Notes under the pieces: model-generated
The model's input: only the letters and a program-made list of their open reading frames with translations
Told to the model about the DNA's origin: nothing
The model's database searches: none
Assembly (NCBI RefSeq): GCF_014196625.1
Contig: NZ_JACIDZ010000003.1
Coordinates: 1-64,000, forward strand
Length of the DNA: 64,000 bases
Reading direction: 5' to 3'
From: Martelella radicis
GTDB lineage: Bacteria > Pseudomonadota > Alphaproteobacteria > Rhizobiales > Rhizobiaceae
Part shown: positions 9,342 through 18,495 of the stretch, one piece after another
How positions within the stretch are numbered: the stretch's first letter is position 1
Layout: every line of letters starts with the position of its first letter
Made by a program: the position numbers and the translations under genes

Positions 9342-9752
9342 ATGTTCAAGAAAATTATCGTACCGGTCGACATTTCCGTGCTCGACAAGGGGCTCGACAT
9401 TCTGACCAAGGCCAGCGAATTGCTGGATCCGGCAGGCGAGATCGTGCTGTTGCACGTTGTCGAGGAAATTCCGTCCTATCTGGCGATCGATGTGCCGGTG
9501 GACCTGATGGACAGCGCAGTCAACGACGCGCGCGACAAGCTGCAGGAGTTGCGGTCCCGCGCCAAGGTGGACGCCGAGATCGAACTGCGCACCGGCCCGC
9601 CGGCGCGTGAAATCCTCGCCTCCGCCAAGGCCCACAAGGCCGATCTCATCCTCGTGGCCTCGCACCGGCCGGATCTTTCGAACTATCTGATCGGCTCGAC
9701 CGCCGATCGCGTGGTTCGCCACGCCGCCTGCTCCGTGCTCGTTCGCCGCTGA
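9342..9752 (+). CDS. Universal stress protein (UspA family)
   Basis: Product of 136 residues with the single-domain Usp fold: MFKKIIVPVDIS at the start, VLLHVVEE around 40-47, and RTGPPAREILASAKAHKADLILVASHRP. The ATP-binding signature G-2x-G-9x-G-S/T is degenerate: only the last part, IGSTADRV, remains, while the first glycines are replaced by SHRPDL. It may therefore bind nucleotide weakly or not at all. The start at 9342 follows AAAGGAGG with ideal spacing; an upstream in-frame ATG at 9312 lacks this. A likely operon with the DksA-like gene (37-base gap) sits under an FNR/FixK box. Confidence 0.85.
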   Translation: MFKKIIVPVDISVLDKGLDILTKASELLDPAGEIVLLHVVEEIPSYLAIDVPVDLMDSAVNDARDKLQELRSRAKVDAEIELRTGPPAREILASAKAHKADLILVASHRPDLSNYLIGSTADRVVRHAACSVLVRR

Positions 9753-9789
9753 CGAACAAGCACGCCTGAAGGCAACAAGGGAGGAAAAC

Positions 9790-10113
9790 ATGGACACGAT
9801 GCGCTACAAGGCCCTTTTGGAGGGGCGCAAGGCCGAGATACTGACCCGGCTTCAGAAGATCGATACCGACCTCGGACGCACCCGCAACCCGGACAGTCAG
9901 GACCGGGCGATGGAGGCTGAAAACGACGAGGTGCTTGAGGAGTTCGGCCATGTCGGCTCGGACGAGATCAAGGCGATCGATGCTGCATTGCAGCGCGTCG
10001 CGGACGGCACATTCGGCGTCTGCGTGAAATGCGGCGACGACATTGCCGAGGAAAGGCTCGAGGCCGTGCCTTACACGCCTTTCTGCAAGACCTGCGCGGC
10101 AGACCTGCACTGA
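9790..10113 (+). CDS. TraR/DksA family C4 zinc-finger protein
   Basis: Product of 107 residues. The C-terminal zinc finger is CVKC-x17-CKTC, and the preceding helix has A-L-Q-R-V-A-D-G-T-F-G-V as in DksA/TraR proteins. It is shorter than E. coli DksA (151), so the coiled coil reaching into the RNA polymerase secondary channel is short; the N-terminal helices (about 3-70) include NPDSQDRAMEAENDEV. It probably modulates RNA polymerase. Pairing with a Usp gene under an FNR-type box suggests a role in low-oxygen or stress adaptation. The ribosome binding site GGGAGG is good. Confidence 0.85.
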   Translation: MDTMRYKALLEGRKAEILTRLQKIDTDLGRTRNPDSQDRAMEAENDEVLEEFGHVGSDEIKAIDAALQRVADGTFGVCVKCGDDIAEERLEAVPYTPFCKTCAADLH

Positions 10114-10137
10114 CGTCTGTCGCCGCACCGGATGATG

Positions 10138-10185
10138 ACCGGCGGAAGGTTGCATTGCAATGCGGCCTTTCGCCGGTCGCATTTT
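10138..10185 (+). terminator. Intrinsic terminator after the DksA-like gene
   Basis: ACCGGCGGAAGG (10138-10149) pairs with CCTTTCGCCGGT (10166-10177) at 11 of 12 positions. The loop contains a further self-complementary GCATTGCAATGC. CGCATTTT follows. It lies 25 bases past the stop codon. Confidence 0.65.
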
Positions 10186-10273
10186 GGCGTTAGGCTTGAC
10201 GTGTGTCGGGTTCGTCCGGACCTGACGATCGCCCTTGTCTTTCCACGTCGGAATGCCGGAGCCTTGCCCCCGA

Positions 10274-10939
10274 ATGAAGCAGTTCGCGCGCCGCGGCAGC
10301 CCTTATGACCTCTCCGAATTGATCGCCGACGGCATCGTCCACGGTGTCGGCGTCGTGATGGCGCTTGTCGGCGCGACGGTGCTGGTCTTCTACGCCGCGG
10401 TATGGACGAGCGCCGCACAGATCGCCGCCGCCGCCATCTATTCCGCCGGATTGGTGCTGACGCTTTCGATCTCGTTTTCCTACAATCTCTGGCCGCCCAG
10501 GGCCGGGCGCAGCAAGGCAATCTGGAAACGGCTCGACCACAGCTCGATCTTCATTCTGATCGCCGCGACCTATACGCCCTTTCTTCAGCGCGGCATGGGC
10601 GATCCGCTGATCATGGCGCTGTTCGTCGGCGTCTGGGTCATTGCCGCGCTCGGCATCGCGCTGAAGGTGTTCTTCCCGGGCCGCTATGACCGGCTGTCGA
10701 TCCTGCTCTACCTTGCCATGGGCTGGAGCGGGGTCCTCGTCGCGCGGCCGCTTTTCCCGCTGCTGCCGCTTGCCACCAGCATCCTGATCGTCATCGGCGG
10801 CGTGATCTATTCCGCCGGCGTGCTGTTTCATGTGTGGGAAAAGCTGAGGTTCCAGAACGCGATCTGGCATGGGTTTGTCGTGGCCGCCGCTGCCGTGCAT
10901 TATGCGGCGGTGCTGACCTGTTTCAGCCTTGCGGGCTGA
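10274..10939 (+). CDS. Hemolysin III family (PAQR) membrane protein
   Basis: Seven-transmembrane protein of the hemolysin III/YqfA family (221 residues from the start used). Family marks are the early ELIADGIVHGVGVV with His, the SxxFH-like motif seen here as KRLDHSSIFILIAATYTPF, and the C-terminal Y-S-A-G-V-L-F-H-V-W-E plus A-I-W-H-G-F-V-V-A-A-A-A-V-H-Y. These His/Asp residues form the metal site of PAQR proteins. The role in bacteria is uncertain (membrane lipid homeostasis or hydrolase). The start is uncertain: ATG at 10274 has GGAG 12 bases upstream; ATG 10253 and TTG 10235 are in frame. Confidence 0.85.
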   Translation: MKQFARRGSPYDLSELIADGIVHGVGVVMALVGATVLVFYAAVWTSAAQIAAAAIYSAGLVLTLSISFSYNLWPPRAGRSKAIWKRLDHSSIFILIAATYTPFLQRGMGDPLIMALFVGVWVIAALGIALKVFFPGRYDRLSILLYLAMGWSGVLVARPLFPLLPLATSILIVIGGVIYSAGVLFHVWEKLRFQNAIWHGFVVAAAAVHYAAVLTCFSLAG

Positions 10940-11017
10940 GGCCGGCCGCCAGCGGAACACAAGCCGCCACTCGCGGCTTTGGCTATGAGACAAGAAAAAA
11001 GCATCAGGGAGAGAGAC

Positions 11018-11527
11018 ATGCATATGGTGAAGACTTTGGCGGCGGCGGCCCTTCTGGTCGCGTCACCCGCATTGGCGGATGAGGAACCGGTCTATTCGGA
11101 CGATCTGGTGGCCGAATGCGTGAACCTTGCCGAGACCGAGGCGGACATGCGGGCCTGCGCGGGCGTTTCCGCCGAGGCCTGCCAGAACGCCTCGGACTAT
11201 GGATCAACCACAATCGGCCTGCAGGAATGCGCGGCGCTTGAAACCAAGTTCTGGGATCAGTGGCTGAACCGGACCTATCGCGAATTGCTGGCCCGAGCCA
11301 AGGCGGCCGATGCGGAGGCCGAGAGCGATCCGCGCGCCAATGGCGAACTGGCCGAGAGCCTGCGCGACATGCAGCGGATCTGGATCAACTTCCGCGATGC
11401 GACCTGCGAATACGAGGCCAACCAGTATCAGGGCGGCACCATCGCCGGGCCGGTCTATGCCGGCTGCCTGCTGCGGATGACGGCCGATCAGGCGATCTAT
11501 CTGGACAATTCCTGGCCGACCTATTGA
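11018..11527 (+). CDS. LprI-like (DUF1311) secreted protein, copy 1
   Basis: Product of 169 residues with a signal peptide (MVKTLAAAALLVASPALA). The mature protein shows the lysozyme-inhibitor LprI/DUF1311 layout: ECAALETKFWDQWLNRTYREL followed by R-D-M-Q-R-I-W-I-N-F-R-D-A-T-C-E-Y and T-I-A-G-P-V-Y-A-G-C-L-L-R-M-T. Multiple Cys suggest periplasmic disulfides. A lysozyme-inhibitor role is known for some family members and is only an inference here. The ATG at 11018 after AGGGAGAGAG is preferred to the 13-codon-longer frame because the signal peptide then sits at the N-terminus. A paralogue follows directly. Confidence 0.8.
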   Translation: MHMVKTLAAAALLVASPALADEEPVYSDDLVAECVNLAETEADMRACAGVSAEACQNASDYGSTTIGLQECAALETKFWDQWLNRTYRELLARAKAADAEAESDPRANGELAESLRDMQRIWINFRDATCEYEANQYQGGTIAGPVYAGCLLRMTADQAIYLDNSWPTY

Positions 11528-11555
11528 GCAGGGCTGCAATCTTCGTCGCCCACGC

Positions 11556-11585
11556 GCGGGAGCGCCGGCAATGGCGCTTTCCCGC
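11556..11585 (+). terminator. Stem-loop between the two LprI-like genes
   Basis: GCGGGAGCGCC (11556-11566) pairs with GGCGC-TT-TCCCGC (11573-11585) across a 6-nt loop, with a two-base bulge. There is no clear T-run, so it may be a weak terminator or an mRNA-stabilising element between the tandem paralogues. Confidence 0.4.
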
Positions 11586-11669
11586 CCATGGGTCCGCAGG
11601 TTTTGCCGATCAACGTATAATTGTCGTATGATCCTGATGAAATCGGAAAAGACGGATCAGGAGGATTTC

Positions 11670-12161
11670 ATGCGCTTGCCGACCTTGCTTGCCTTTTCTG
11701 TGCTGCTTATTGCGCCCGGCGCCCATGCGGACGACATCGTCTATTCCGATGCGGCGACCGCACAATGCCTCGCCAAGGCCAGTCCGGTTGATGCGGGAGA
11801 AAAATGCATCGGTCTTTCGACGGGAAAATGCATCAACGCCAATGATTTCGGCCAGACCTCCGCCGGCATGGTGAGCTGCACGGCGAGCGAAACGGCCTTC
11901 TGGGACAAGCAGTTGAACGCGATCTACGAGAACGTCATGAAACAGGCGAAAAAGCTCGACGAAGGGGGTTCCGGTTCGCCGATCGCCGATGCGCTGCTCG
12001 CCATGGAACGCGACTGGATAAAATACCGCGATGCGCGATGCGCCTTCGTCGAGAGCCAGACCCAGGGCGGGACGATGGGCAAGACGCTTGCCGCCGGCTG
12101 CAAACAGCAGACCACCGCCGATCAGGCGCTCTTCCTCAAATATGCGATGATCGCCGAATAG
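11670..12161 (+). CDS. LprI-like (DUF1311) secreted protein, copy 2
   Basis: Product of 163 residues, clearly paralogous to the gene just upstream. It shares VYSD after the signal peptide, the C-x-x-N-A-x-D-x-G segment, ETAFWDKQLNAIYENV, the W-I-K-Y-R-D-A-R-C helix and TTADQALFL near the end. The signal peptide is MRLPTLLAFSVLLIAPGAHA. The start at 11670 is set by AGGAGG seven bases upstream. Predicted periplasmic. Tandem duplication followed by divergence is apparent; the family includes lysozyme inhibitors but no activity can be assigned. Confidence 0.8.
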   Translation: MRLPTLLAFSVLLIAPGAHADDIVYSDAATAQCLAKASPVDAGEKCIGLSTGKCINANDFGQTSAGMVSCTASETAFWDKQLNAIYENVMKQAKKLDEGGSGSPIADALLAMERDWIKYRDARCAFVESQTQGGTMGKTLAAGCKQQTTADQALFLKYAMIAE

Positions 12162-12235
12162 CGCTTCCGGGCCGCAGGGGTCTCTGATATCGGTGTTTCA
12201 ATCGGAAAACGCCTCGTCCCGGGACCCTCTGAACC

Positions 12236-12730
12236 ATGCTGATACGCGACGCGCGGGAGGCCGATCTGCCGGCCATCCTCGAAATCTACAATGACGCCGT
12301 CCTCAATTCCACGGCGATCTGGAACGAGATCCTCGTCGATCTTGAAAACCGGAAGGGCTGGCTTGCCGCCCGGCGCGCGCGCGGCTTTCCGGTGCTGGTC
12401 GCAGAACGGGACGGCGCGGTCATCGGCTATGCAAGTTATGGCGACTGGCGACCATTTGACGGCTATCGTCATACGGTCGAGCATTCGGTCTATGTGCACA
12501 GGGATCGCCGCGGCGGCGGGGCAGGGCGCAAGCTCATGGAAGCGCTGCTCGACCATGCGCGCGAAAATGGCGTACATGCCATGATCGCCGCGATCGAGGG
12601 CGAGAACATCACCTCGATCGCGCTGCATGAACGCCTCGGCTTTTTCCACGTCGGACGCTATCCGGAAGTCGGCACGAAATTCGGTCGCTGGCTCGATCTG
12701 GTGACGATGCAGTACAGTTTCGACACCTGA
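12236..12730 (+). CDS. GNAT acetyltransferase, phosphinothricin-acetyltransferase-like
   Basis: Product of 164 residues with the GNAT fold. It opens IRDAREADLPAILEIYNDAVLNSTAIWNE, the characteristic front end of the Pat/Bar and MddA group. The acetyl-CoA loop is RDRRGGGAGRKLMEALL, and the C-terminal part has ENITSIALHERLGFFHVG. Substrates in this group include phosphinothricin and methionine sulfone or sulfoximine; the precise one is unknown. Its stop codon directly abuts the stop codon of the convergent glpK with no spacer. Confidence 0.85.
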   Translation: MLIRDAREADLPAILEIYNDAVLNSTAIWNEILVDLENRKGWLAARRARGFPVLVAERDGAVIGYASYGDWRPFDGYRHTVEHSVYVHRDRRGGGAGRKLMEALLDHARENGVHAMIAAIEGENITSIALHERLGFFHVGRYPEVGTKFGRWLDLVTMQYSFDT

Positions 12731-14221
12731 TCAGATCGGTCCAAGGGTCCGCTGCACCGCGTTCTTCCAGCCCTTGTAGAGTTTTTCGCGGGTTTCCTCT
12801 TCCATGGCCGGCTTGAACTGGCGGTCGACGGCCCAGGCTGAAGCGAATTCCTCGAGGCCGGGATAGAGCCCGGCGCGGCTACCCGCAAGCCAGGCGGCGC
12901 CCAGCGCCGTGGTTTCGACGACCTGCGGCCGGTCGACCGGCACGCCCAGAATGTCGGCGAGGAACTGCATCGTCCAGTCATTGGCACTCATGCCGCCATC
13001 GACCCTGAGGATATTCGCCGAATCATGACTGCCCCAGTCGCCATGCATGGCCTCCAGCAGGTCACGGGTCTGGTAGCCGACGCTTTGCAGCGCGGCGCGG
13101 GCAAATTCGGCCGGGCCGGAATTGCGGGTGAGGCCGTAGATCGCGCCGCGGCATTCGGCATCCCAGTAGGGCGCGCCGAGGCCGGTAAAGGCTGGCACCA
13201 TGTAAAGCGTCTGTTCGCGGTCGGCGCTGTTTGCCAGCGCGTCGGTCTCGCGGGCGTGGCGGATCACCTTCAGCCCGTCGCGCAGCCATTGCACCACGGC
13301 GCCGGCAATGAAGATCGAGCCCTCAAGAGCATAGGTCGGCTTGCCGTCCATCTGGTAGGCGATGGTGGAGAGCATCCGGCTTTCGCTTTTTACGAACTTG
13401 TCGCCGGTGTTGAGAAGCGCGAAACAGCCCGTGCCATAGGTCGACTTGATCATGCCCGGCTCGAAACAGGCCTGGCCGACGGTTGCCGCCTGCTGGTCGC
13501 CGGCAACGCCGAAAATCGGGATCTCGCGGCCGAACAGATCGTGGCGGGTCATGCCGAAATCGGCGGCGCAATCCTTTACTTCCGGCAGGAGCGACATTGG
13601 GATATCGAGCAGCGCGCAGATATCCTCGTCCCATTTGCCCTCGCGGATGTTGTAGAGCATGGTGCGCGCCGCATTGGTGGCGTCGGTGACATGGGATTTG
13701 CCGTCGGTCAGCCGCCAGATGAGATAGGTGTCGACCGTGCCGAATGCGAGCCGGCCTTTTTCCGCCAGCGCCCGCGCGCCTTCCACATTGTCGAGCATCC
13801 AGGCGATCTTCGTCGCCGAGAAATAGGGGTCGAGGATGAGCCCGGTTGCGGAGGTGATGAAGCCCTCGTGGCCCTCGTCGCGCAATCTGGCGCAGGTGTC
13901 TGCCGTGCGTCGGTCCTGCCAGACGATGGCCTTGTGGATCGCCCGGCCGGTCTTGCGGTCCCAGATCAGCGTCGTCTCGCGCTGGTTGGCGATGCCGATG
14001 GCGGCGATGTCGGCGGCATGGATATCCGCGCGCTCGATCGCCTCGCGGCAGGTCGCGGCAACCGTCGACCAGATGTCGGCGGGCGCGTGTTCGACAAGGC
14101 CCGAGGCCGGATAATACTGGCGGAATTCCTCCTGCGCGGAGGCCACCAGTTTCATGTTGCCGTCGAAAATGATCGCGCGGCTCGACGTGGTGCCCTGGTC
14201 GATGGCCAGAATGTGGTTCAT
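12731..14221 (-). CDS. glpK: Glycerol kinase
   Basis: Phosphorylates glycerol with ATP to glycerol-3-phosphate in the cytoplasm. The 496-residue length is that of the family. FGGY kinase marks: [15 protein letters not shown] at the N-terminus, [16 protein letters not shown] with the substrate-binding Arg-Glu, [26 protein letters not shown] in the second domain, and [22 protein letters not shown] near the C-terminus. It lies 23 bases downstream of glpD on the same strand, with GAGGAGAAA as ribosome binding site, and forms a glpD-glpK operon. Confidence 0.96.
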   Translation of the reverse strand: MNHILAIDQGTTSSRAIIFDGNMKLVASAQEEFRQYYPASGLVEHAPADIWSTVAATCREAIERADIHAADIAAIGIANQRETTLIWDRKTGRAIHKAIVWQDRRTADTCARLRDEGHEGFITSATGLILDPYFSATKIAWMLDNVEGARALAEKGRLAFGTVDTYLIWRLTDGKSHVTDATNAARTMLYNIREGKWDEDICALLDIPMSLLPEVKDCAADFGMTRHDLFGREIPIFGVAGDQQAATVGQACFEPGMIKSTYGTGCFALLNTGDKFVKSESRMLSTIAYQMDGKPTYALEGSIFIAGAVVQWLRDGLKVIRHARETDALANSADREQTLYMVPAFTGLGAPYWDAECRGAIYGLTRNSGPAEFARAALQSVGYQTRDLLEAMHGDWGSHDSANILRVDGGMSANDWTMQFLADILGVPVDRPQVVETTALGAAWLAGSRAGLYPGLEEFASAWAVDRQFKPAMEEETREKLYKGWKNAVQRTLGPI

Positions 14222-14244
14222 GCGTTTCTCCTCCCCGGTGAAGA

Positions 14245-15774
14245 CTATACCGCCAGATGCGCGACCAGCCAGTCATCAAGCGCGGCGATTTCCCCGCCGC
14301 TCATGCGCAAACCGAATTTCGTGCGCCTGAAGACAATATCCTCGGCGCTGCGTGCAAATTCCTTTTCCACAAGCCAGCGCACCTCGGCTTCGTAAAGCCC
14401 TGCGCCGAAAGCCTGTCCCAGGTCTTCCGAACCTGTCGCATTGCCGAGGATCTTCCAGCAATCGGTGCCATAGGTGCGGATCAGGCGCAATGCCTGCGCC
14501 TCGCTCAGGAACGGATAGTCCTCTCGAAGGCGCGCGGGAAGGTCGGCGGCGTCTGCCACCGGAAAGTCCCCGCCGGGAAGCGTTGCGCCTGCGGTCCAGT
14601 CGCCACCGGCTTGTGGAAAGAATGGGGACAACTTGTGGAGTGCGGCCTCGGCGAGCTTGCGATGCGTGGTGATCTTGCCGCCGAAGACGCTGAGAAGCGG
14701 CGCGCCTTCCTTGCGCAGGGAAAGTACGTAGTCGCGGGTGGCGGCCGTCGCCGAGGAAGCGCCGTCGTCATAGAGCGGGCGCACACCGGAATAGGTCCAG
14801 ACGATGTCTTCGCGGGTGACCGGCTTATCGAAATAGTCGGAGGCGAAGCGGCAGAGATAATCGGCTTCCTCATCAGTGCATTTTGCCGATGATGCCGGGC
14901 CCTGATGGTCCTTGTCGGTGGTGCCGATCAGGGTGAAATCCTGCTCGTAGGGGATGGCGAAGATGATGCGGCCGTCGCTGCCCTGGAAGAAATAGCAGCG
15001 GTCGTGGTCATAGAGCTTCTTCGTCACGATATGGCTGCCGCGCACCAGACGGACCTTTTCCGACGTGTTGTTGCCGAGCGCGCCGGTGATGATGTCGGCA
15101 ACCCAGGGTCCGCCGGCATTGACCAGCGCACGGGCATGAACCGGCGGCAGCGGGCCGTTCTCGTCCTCAAGCTCGATTTTCCACAGCCGACCTTCACCGG
15201 AGGGGGCATCCACCTGCTCGGCGCGGGTGACTTTGGTGCGGACCATGACATTGACGCCGCGTTCCGCCGCATCGCGCGCCATCAGGCTGACGAGGCGTGC
15301 GTCCTGCACCCAGCAATCCGAATATTCGAATGCGCGTCGATATTCGCTTTTGAGCGCTTTGCCGGCGGGATCGCGCGCAAGATCGACGCCCTTCGTCGCC
15401 GGCAGGATCTTGCGTCCGCCGAGATGGTCATAGAGGAACAGGCCGAGCCGGATCAGCCACCAGGGGCGCAGGCCCTTGTGATGCGGCAGCACGAAACGCA
15501 TCGGCCAGGAGATGTGCGGCATCGCCTTCAGCAGCACCTCGCGCTCGATCAGCGCCTCGCGCACAAGCCGGAATTCGTAATATTCGAGATAACGCAGCCC
15601 GCCGTGAAACAGCTTGGTCGAGGCGGAAGAGGTAGCCGAGGCGAGATCGTGCATCTCCGCCAGCGCCACGGAAAGGCCGCGCCCCGCCGCATCGCGGGCT
15701 ATGCCGACGCCGTTGACGCCGCCGCCGATGACGAAGATGTCGACCGGCTCGGCTGTATTCTCGGCGCGTGACAT
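14245..15774 (-). CDS. glpD: Glycerol-3-phosphate dehydrogenase, aerobic (FAD)
   Basis: Membrane-associated flavoenzyme oxidising glycerol-3-phosphate to dihydroxyacetone phosphate with electrons to quinone. It has 509 residues from the start chosen. The FAD motif [18 protein letters not shown] is at the N-terminus; [31 protein letters not shown] is the GlpD signature, and [11 protein letters not shown] and [14 protein letters not shown] are typical of the substrate-domain region. The ATG at 15774 follows CGGGAG; a longer frame runs upstream but would read through the promoter and operator, so it is rejected. Confidence 0.95.
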   Translation of the reverse strand: MSRAENTAEPVDIFVIGGGVNGVGIARDAAGRGLSVALAEMHDLASATSSASTKLFHGGLRYLEYYEFRLVREALIEREVLLKAMPHISWPMRFVLPHHKGLRPWWLIRLGLFLYDHLGGRKILPATKGVDLARDPAGKALKSEYRRAFEYSDCWVQDARLVSLMARDAAERGVNVMVRTKVTRAEQVDAPSGEGRLWKIELEDENGPLPPVHARALVNAGGPWVADIITGALGNNTSEKVRLVRGSHIVTKKLYDHDRCYFFQGSDGRIIFAIPYEQDFTLIGTTDKDHQGPASSAKCTDEEADYLCRFASDYFDKPVTREDIVWTYSGVRPLYDDGASSATAATRDYVLSLRKEGAPLLSVFGGKITTHRKLAEAALHKLSPFFPQAGGDWTAGATLPGGDFPVADAADLPARLREDYPFLSEAQALRLIRTYGTDCWKILGNATGSEDLGQAFGAGLYEAEVRWLVEKEFARSAEDIVFRRTKFGLRMSGGEIAALDDWLVAHLAV

Positions 15775-15813
15775 CGCGATTGCTCCCGTGATTTCTTGAT
15801 GATCGGCAATCGG

Positions 15814-15842
15814 AAGATGCGTGAAAATCTTCGAAATGTCAA
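15814..15842 (-). promoter_or_regulatory. Candidate sigma-70 promoter of glpD-glpK
   Basis: On the minus strand TTGACA (15842-15837) is followed after 17 bases by CATCTT (15819-15814). The -35 is perfect and the -10 weak. The spacing and the adjacent GlpR-type half-sites support it. Confidence 0.5.
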
Positions 15843-15845
15843 ATT

Positions 15846-15865
15846 TTATGATCGTTAATGTTCGT
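15846..15865 (-). promoter_or_regulatory. Tandem GlpR-type half-sites upstream of glpD
   Basis: Read on the minus strand, ACGAACATTA and ACGATCATAA lie head-to-tail with a 10-bp period directly upstream of the -35 element. Each fits the half-site of the DeoR-family glycerol repressor GlpR (W-C-G-A-W-C-A-T-W). Glycerol-3-phosphate-responsive repression of glpD-glpK is expected. A DeoR/GlpR-type gene exists at about 51.7 kb. Confidence 0.55.
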
Positions 15866-15877
15866 TTCGGCGCGATG

Positions 15878-17269
15878 TCACTCGGCCGCCTGCGGGGCCT
15901 TGTGGCCGGAGACCGCCGCGCCCGCATCGCGTCTCAGGCGCAGGAGCGGGAAGACGGATACCAGCGAGAGAAGGGCGACGACGGCGAAGGCGATGTGGAA
16001 GTGGGCGACCGTCAGCTCGCCGCCGGTGAAATGTCCGGCAAGTTCCAGAATGACGGCGGCGAAAGCGACGCCGAGCGCGAAACTCGCCTGTTGGAACATC
16101 GAGCTCATCGCTGTCGCCTGGCTTGCCTGGCTGTTTTCGATATCGGCATAGGCGAGCGCGTTGACGCCGGTGAAGAAGAAGGAGCGGAACAGGCCCGAGG
16201 TAAACAGGATCGCCAGAATGACGATATGCGGCGTGGTCGCCTCGAAGAAGGCGAAAGTGACGGTGAGGATCGCTGCGCCCAGCGACGCCGTGATCAGCAC
16301 GGTGCGGAAGCCGAAAGCGGAAAACACCTTCGGTGCAACGAATTTGGTCAGAAGTGCGCCGGCCGCGCCGACAAAGGTGATCATGCCGGATTCGAACGGG
16401 TTGAGACCGAAACCGAGCTGCAGCATCAGCGGCATCAGGAAGGGGAAGGCGCCGGTCGCCATGCGGAAGAACGTCGCCGCAGACGTGGCAACGGCGAAGC
16501 TCGCATTGGAAAACAGCGACAGGTTGAGAAGCGGCCGCTCGACCCGGCGCGCATGGCGGATATACCAGATGCCCGACAGAAAGCCGATCGCGGTGGTGAT
16601 GAAGCCGGTCGCCGGCGGCAGTGCCGGCAGGCTAATCACCGACAGGCCGAAGACGATGCCGGAGGCGGCGAGCGCCACCAGGAAGAAGCCCTTCCAGTCG
16701 AGGTTCGACGGCGGTTCATCCTCGATCAGCGGCAGGAAGATGCCGGCCATGATCAGGCCGACGATCCCGATCGGCACATTGATCAGAAATATCCAGTGCC
16801 ATGAGAAATAGGTCGTCAGAAACCCGCCAAGCGGCGGTCCCGCCATCGGGCCGATCAGCGCCGGAATGGTCAGCAGCGCCATGGCGCGCACCAGTTCGGA
16901 GCGGTTTGTGGTCCTCAAGATCACCAGCCGTCCGACCGGCGTCATCATTGCCCCGCCCATGCCCTGCAGGAAGCGCGAGGCGACGAATTCGATGAGGTTG
17001 CTTGAAACCGCGCAGAACACCGAGCCGATGAGAAACACGACGATCGCGGCGCGAAACACGCGCTTGGCCCCGAAACGGTCGGCCGTCCAGCCGGAGACTG
17101 GAATGAAGATCGCCAGCGCCACCATATAGGTGGTCAGCGCCAGTTTCAGCGTGATCGGCCCGACATTGAGATCGGCGGCGATGGCCGGAAGCGCGGTCGA
17201 GATGACGGTCGAATCCATCTGCTCCATGAAGAGCGCAACGGCCATGATCAGCGGAACGATCGGGTTCAT
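15878..17269 (-). CDS. MFS transporter, DHA2 (EmrB/QacA-like) drug exporter
   Basis: Integral membrane proton-driven exporter of 463 residues with about 14 hydrophobic segments. DHA2 marks: MDSTVISTALPAIAADL in the first helix region, GWTADRFGAKRVF (motif A), SRFLQGMGGAMMTPVGR, and GPPLGGFLTTYFSWHWIFLINVPIG (motif C). Substrate unknown; multidrug efflux is typical. The ATG at 17269 begins directly before the first membrane helix (MNPIVPLIMAVALFMEQM); the 31-codon longer frame has a basic, non-membrane extension and is not favoured. It is read in the same direction as glpD but is separated from it by the glpD promoter region. Confidence 0.88.
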   Translation of the reverse strand: MNPIVPLIMAVALFMEQMDSTVISTALPAIAADLNVGPITLKLALTTYMVALAIFIPVSGWTADRFGAKRVFRAAIVVFLIGSVFCAVSSNLIEFVASRFLQGMGGAMMTPVGRLVILRTTNRSELVRAMALLTIPALIGPMAGPPLGGFLTTYFSWHWIFLINVPIGIVGLIMAGIFLPLIEDEPPSNLDWKGFFLVALAASGIVFGLSVISLPALPPATGFITTAIGFLSGIWYIRHARRVERPLLNLSLFSNASFAVATSAATFFRMATGAFPFLMPLMLQLGFGLNPFESGMITFVGAAGALLTKFVAPKVFSAFGFRTVLITASLGAAILTVTFAFFEATTPHIVILAILFTSGLFRSFFFTGVNALAYADIENSQASQATAMSSMFQQASFALGVAFAAVILELAGHFTGGELTVAHFHIAFAVVALLSLVSVFPLLRLRRDAGAAVSGHKAPQAAE

Positions 17270-17463
17270 CTCTCGGCAACTCGGAAAATGTGACAAGAGC
17301 AGATGTCTTAGCGGGCGTTTTGGCAAAAGCCAATGGCGGGCGACGTTTTCCCACTCACGCAAATGTGACGCTTCAGCCAGGGCAAATACACGCGTCCGAC
17401 TTGAAACCGGCGCATCCTCCCCAAGGTCAGAGGTGTTGAATTTTTATTCCAGGAGGACGATTG

Positions 17464-18459
17464 ATGACTGACAATACTGGTATCAACCGCCGTCGTCTCA
17501 TGGCCGGCGCGGGACTGGCCGCCATCGCCACGCCCTTCGTGACCGGTGCGGCAAGCGCCCAGGCGCAGAGCACGGAAGGCGACAGCATGAAGATGGCCGA
17601 TGCGCCGGCAAGCGACAGTTTTGATCTCGGCGAGTTCAAGCTGCTCGTCGTCGAGGACGGCACAAGGCTGATGGAAAATCCCGGCGAGACCTTCGGCACG
17701 GGGCAGGATCCGGAAACGGTCGCCGCGCTGCTTGAAGAAAACTTCCTGCCGCCGGACAAGCTGATCAATGGTTTTGCGCCCGTACTTGTCGATACCGGCA
17801 ACGAGACCGTGCTGTTCGATACCGGCATGGGCCCGGCAGGCCGTTCCTGGGGCGCCGGTCGTCTGCGTGAAGGGCTGATCGCCAATGGCTACCAGCCGGA
17901 GGATATCGACATCGTCGTCATCACCCACATGCATGGCGACCACATCAACGGTCTGATGGAAGAGGACGGTCCGGCCTTTCCGAATGCGCGCTATGTCTTC
18001 GGCGAGAAGGAATACGCCTTCTGGAGTGATGATGCCCGCATGGGGACGCCCGCCGAAGGCGGCCATCAGAGCGTGAAGAAGCTTGTCACGCCGCTTGTCG
18101 ATCAGGCGACCTTCATCGGCGGCGGCGACGAGGTGGTGCCCGGCATCACCGCCATGGAAGCCTTCGGCCACACGCCCGGCCATCTGATCTTCATGCTCAA
18201 TTCGGGCGACGAGAGGCTGCTGCTGACGGCGGACACCGCGAATCAGTACGTGCTCTCGTTGCAGCGCCCCGACTGGCACGTCCGTTTCGACATGGACAAG
18301 GAGATGGCTGCCGCGACGCGCAGGCAGGTCTTCGACATGGTGGCCGCCGAGCGGATTCCCTTCCTCGGCTACCACATGCCGTTTCCCGCTGTCGGCTATG
18401 TGGAAAAGGTCGGAGACGGCTACAAATTCATGCCGAAAACCTACCAGTTCAAGGTCTGA
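17464..18459 (+). CDS. Tat-exported metallo-beta-lactamase-fold hydrolase
   Basis: Product of 331 residues. The N-terminus has a twin-arginine signal (NRRRLMAGAGLAAIATPFV), predicting export in folded form with bound metal. The dinuclear zinc motif HMHGDH is at 155-160, followed by the downstream GHTPGH segment and an Asp-containing T-A-D-T. The pattern resembles the lactonase/glyoxalase-II-like branch (as in AttM or methyl-parathion-hydrolase-type proteins), not true beta-lactamases. Substrate unknown. The start follows AGGAGGACGATTG. It is divergent from the MFS gene. Confidence 0.82.
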   Translation: MTDNTGINRRRLMAGAGLAAIATPFVTGAASAQAQSTEGDSMKMADAPASDSFDLGEFKLLVVEDGTRLMENPGETFGTGQDPETVAALLEENFLPPDKLINGFAPVLVDTGNETVLFDTGMGPAGRSWGAGRLREGLIANGYQPEDIDIVVITHMHGDHINGLMEEDGPAFPNARYVFGEKEYAFWSDDARMGTPAEGGHQSVKKLVTPLVDQATFIGGGDEVVPGITAMEAFGHTPGHLIFMLNSGDERLLLTADTANQYVLSLQRPDWHVRFDMDKEMAAATRRQVFDMVAAERIPFLGYHMPFPAVGYVEKVGDGYKFMPKTYQFKV

Positions 18460-18495
18460 GAAGCGGTGGCGCCGGCGCGCCGCCTTCACAATCCA

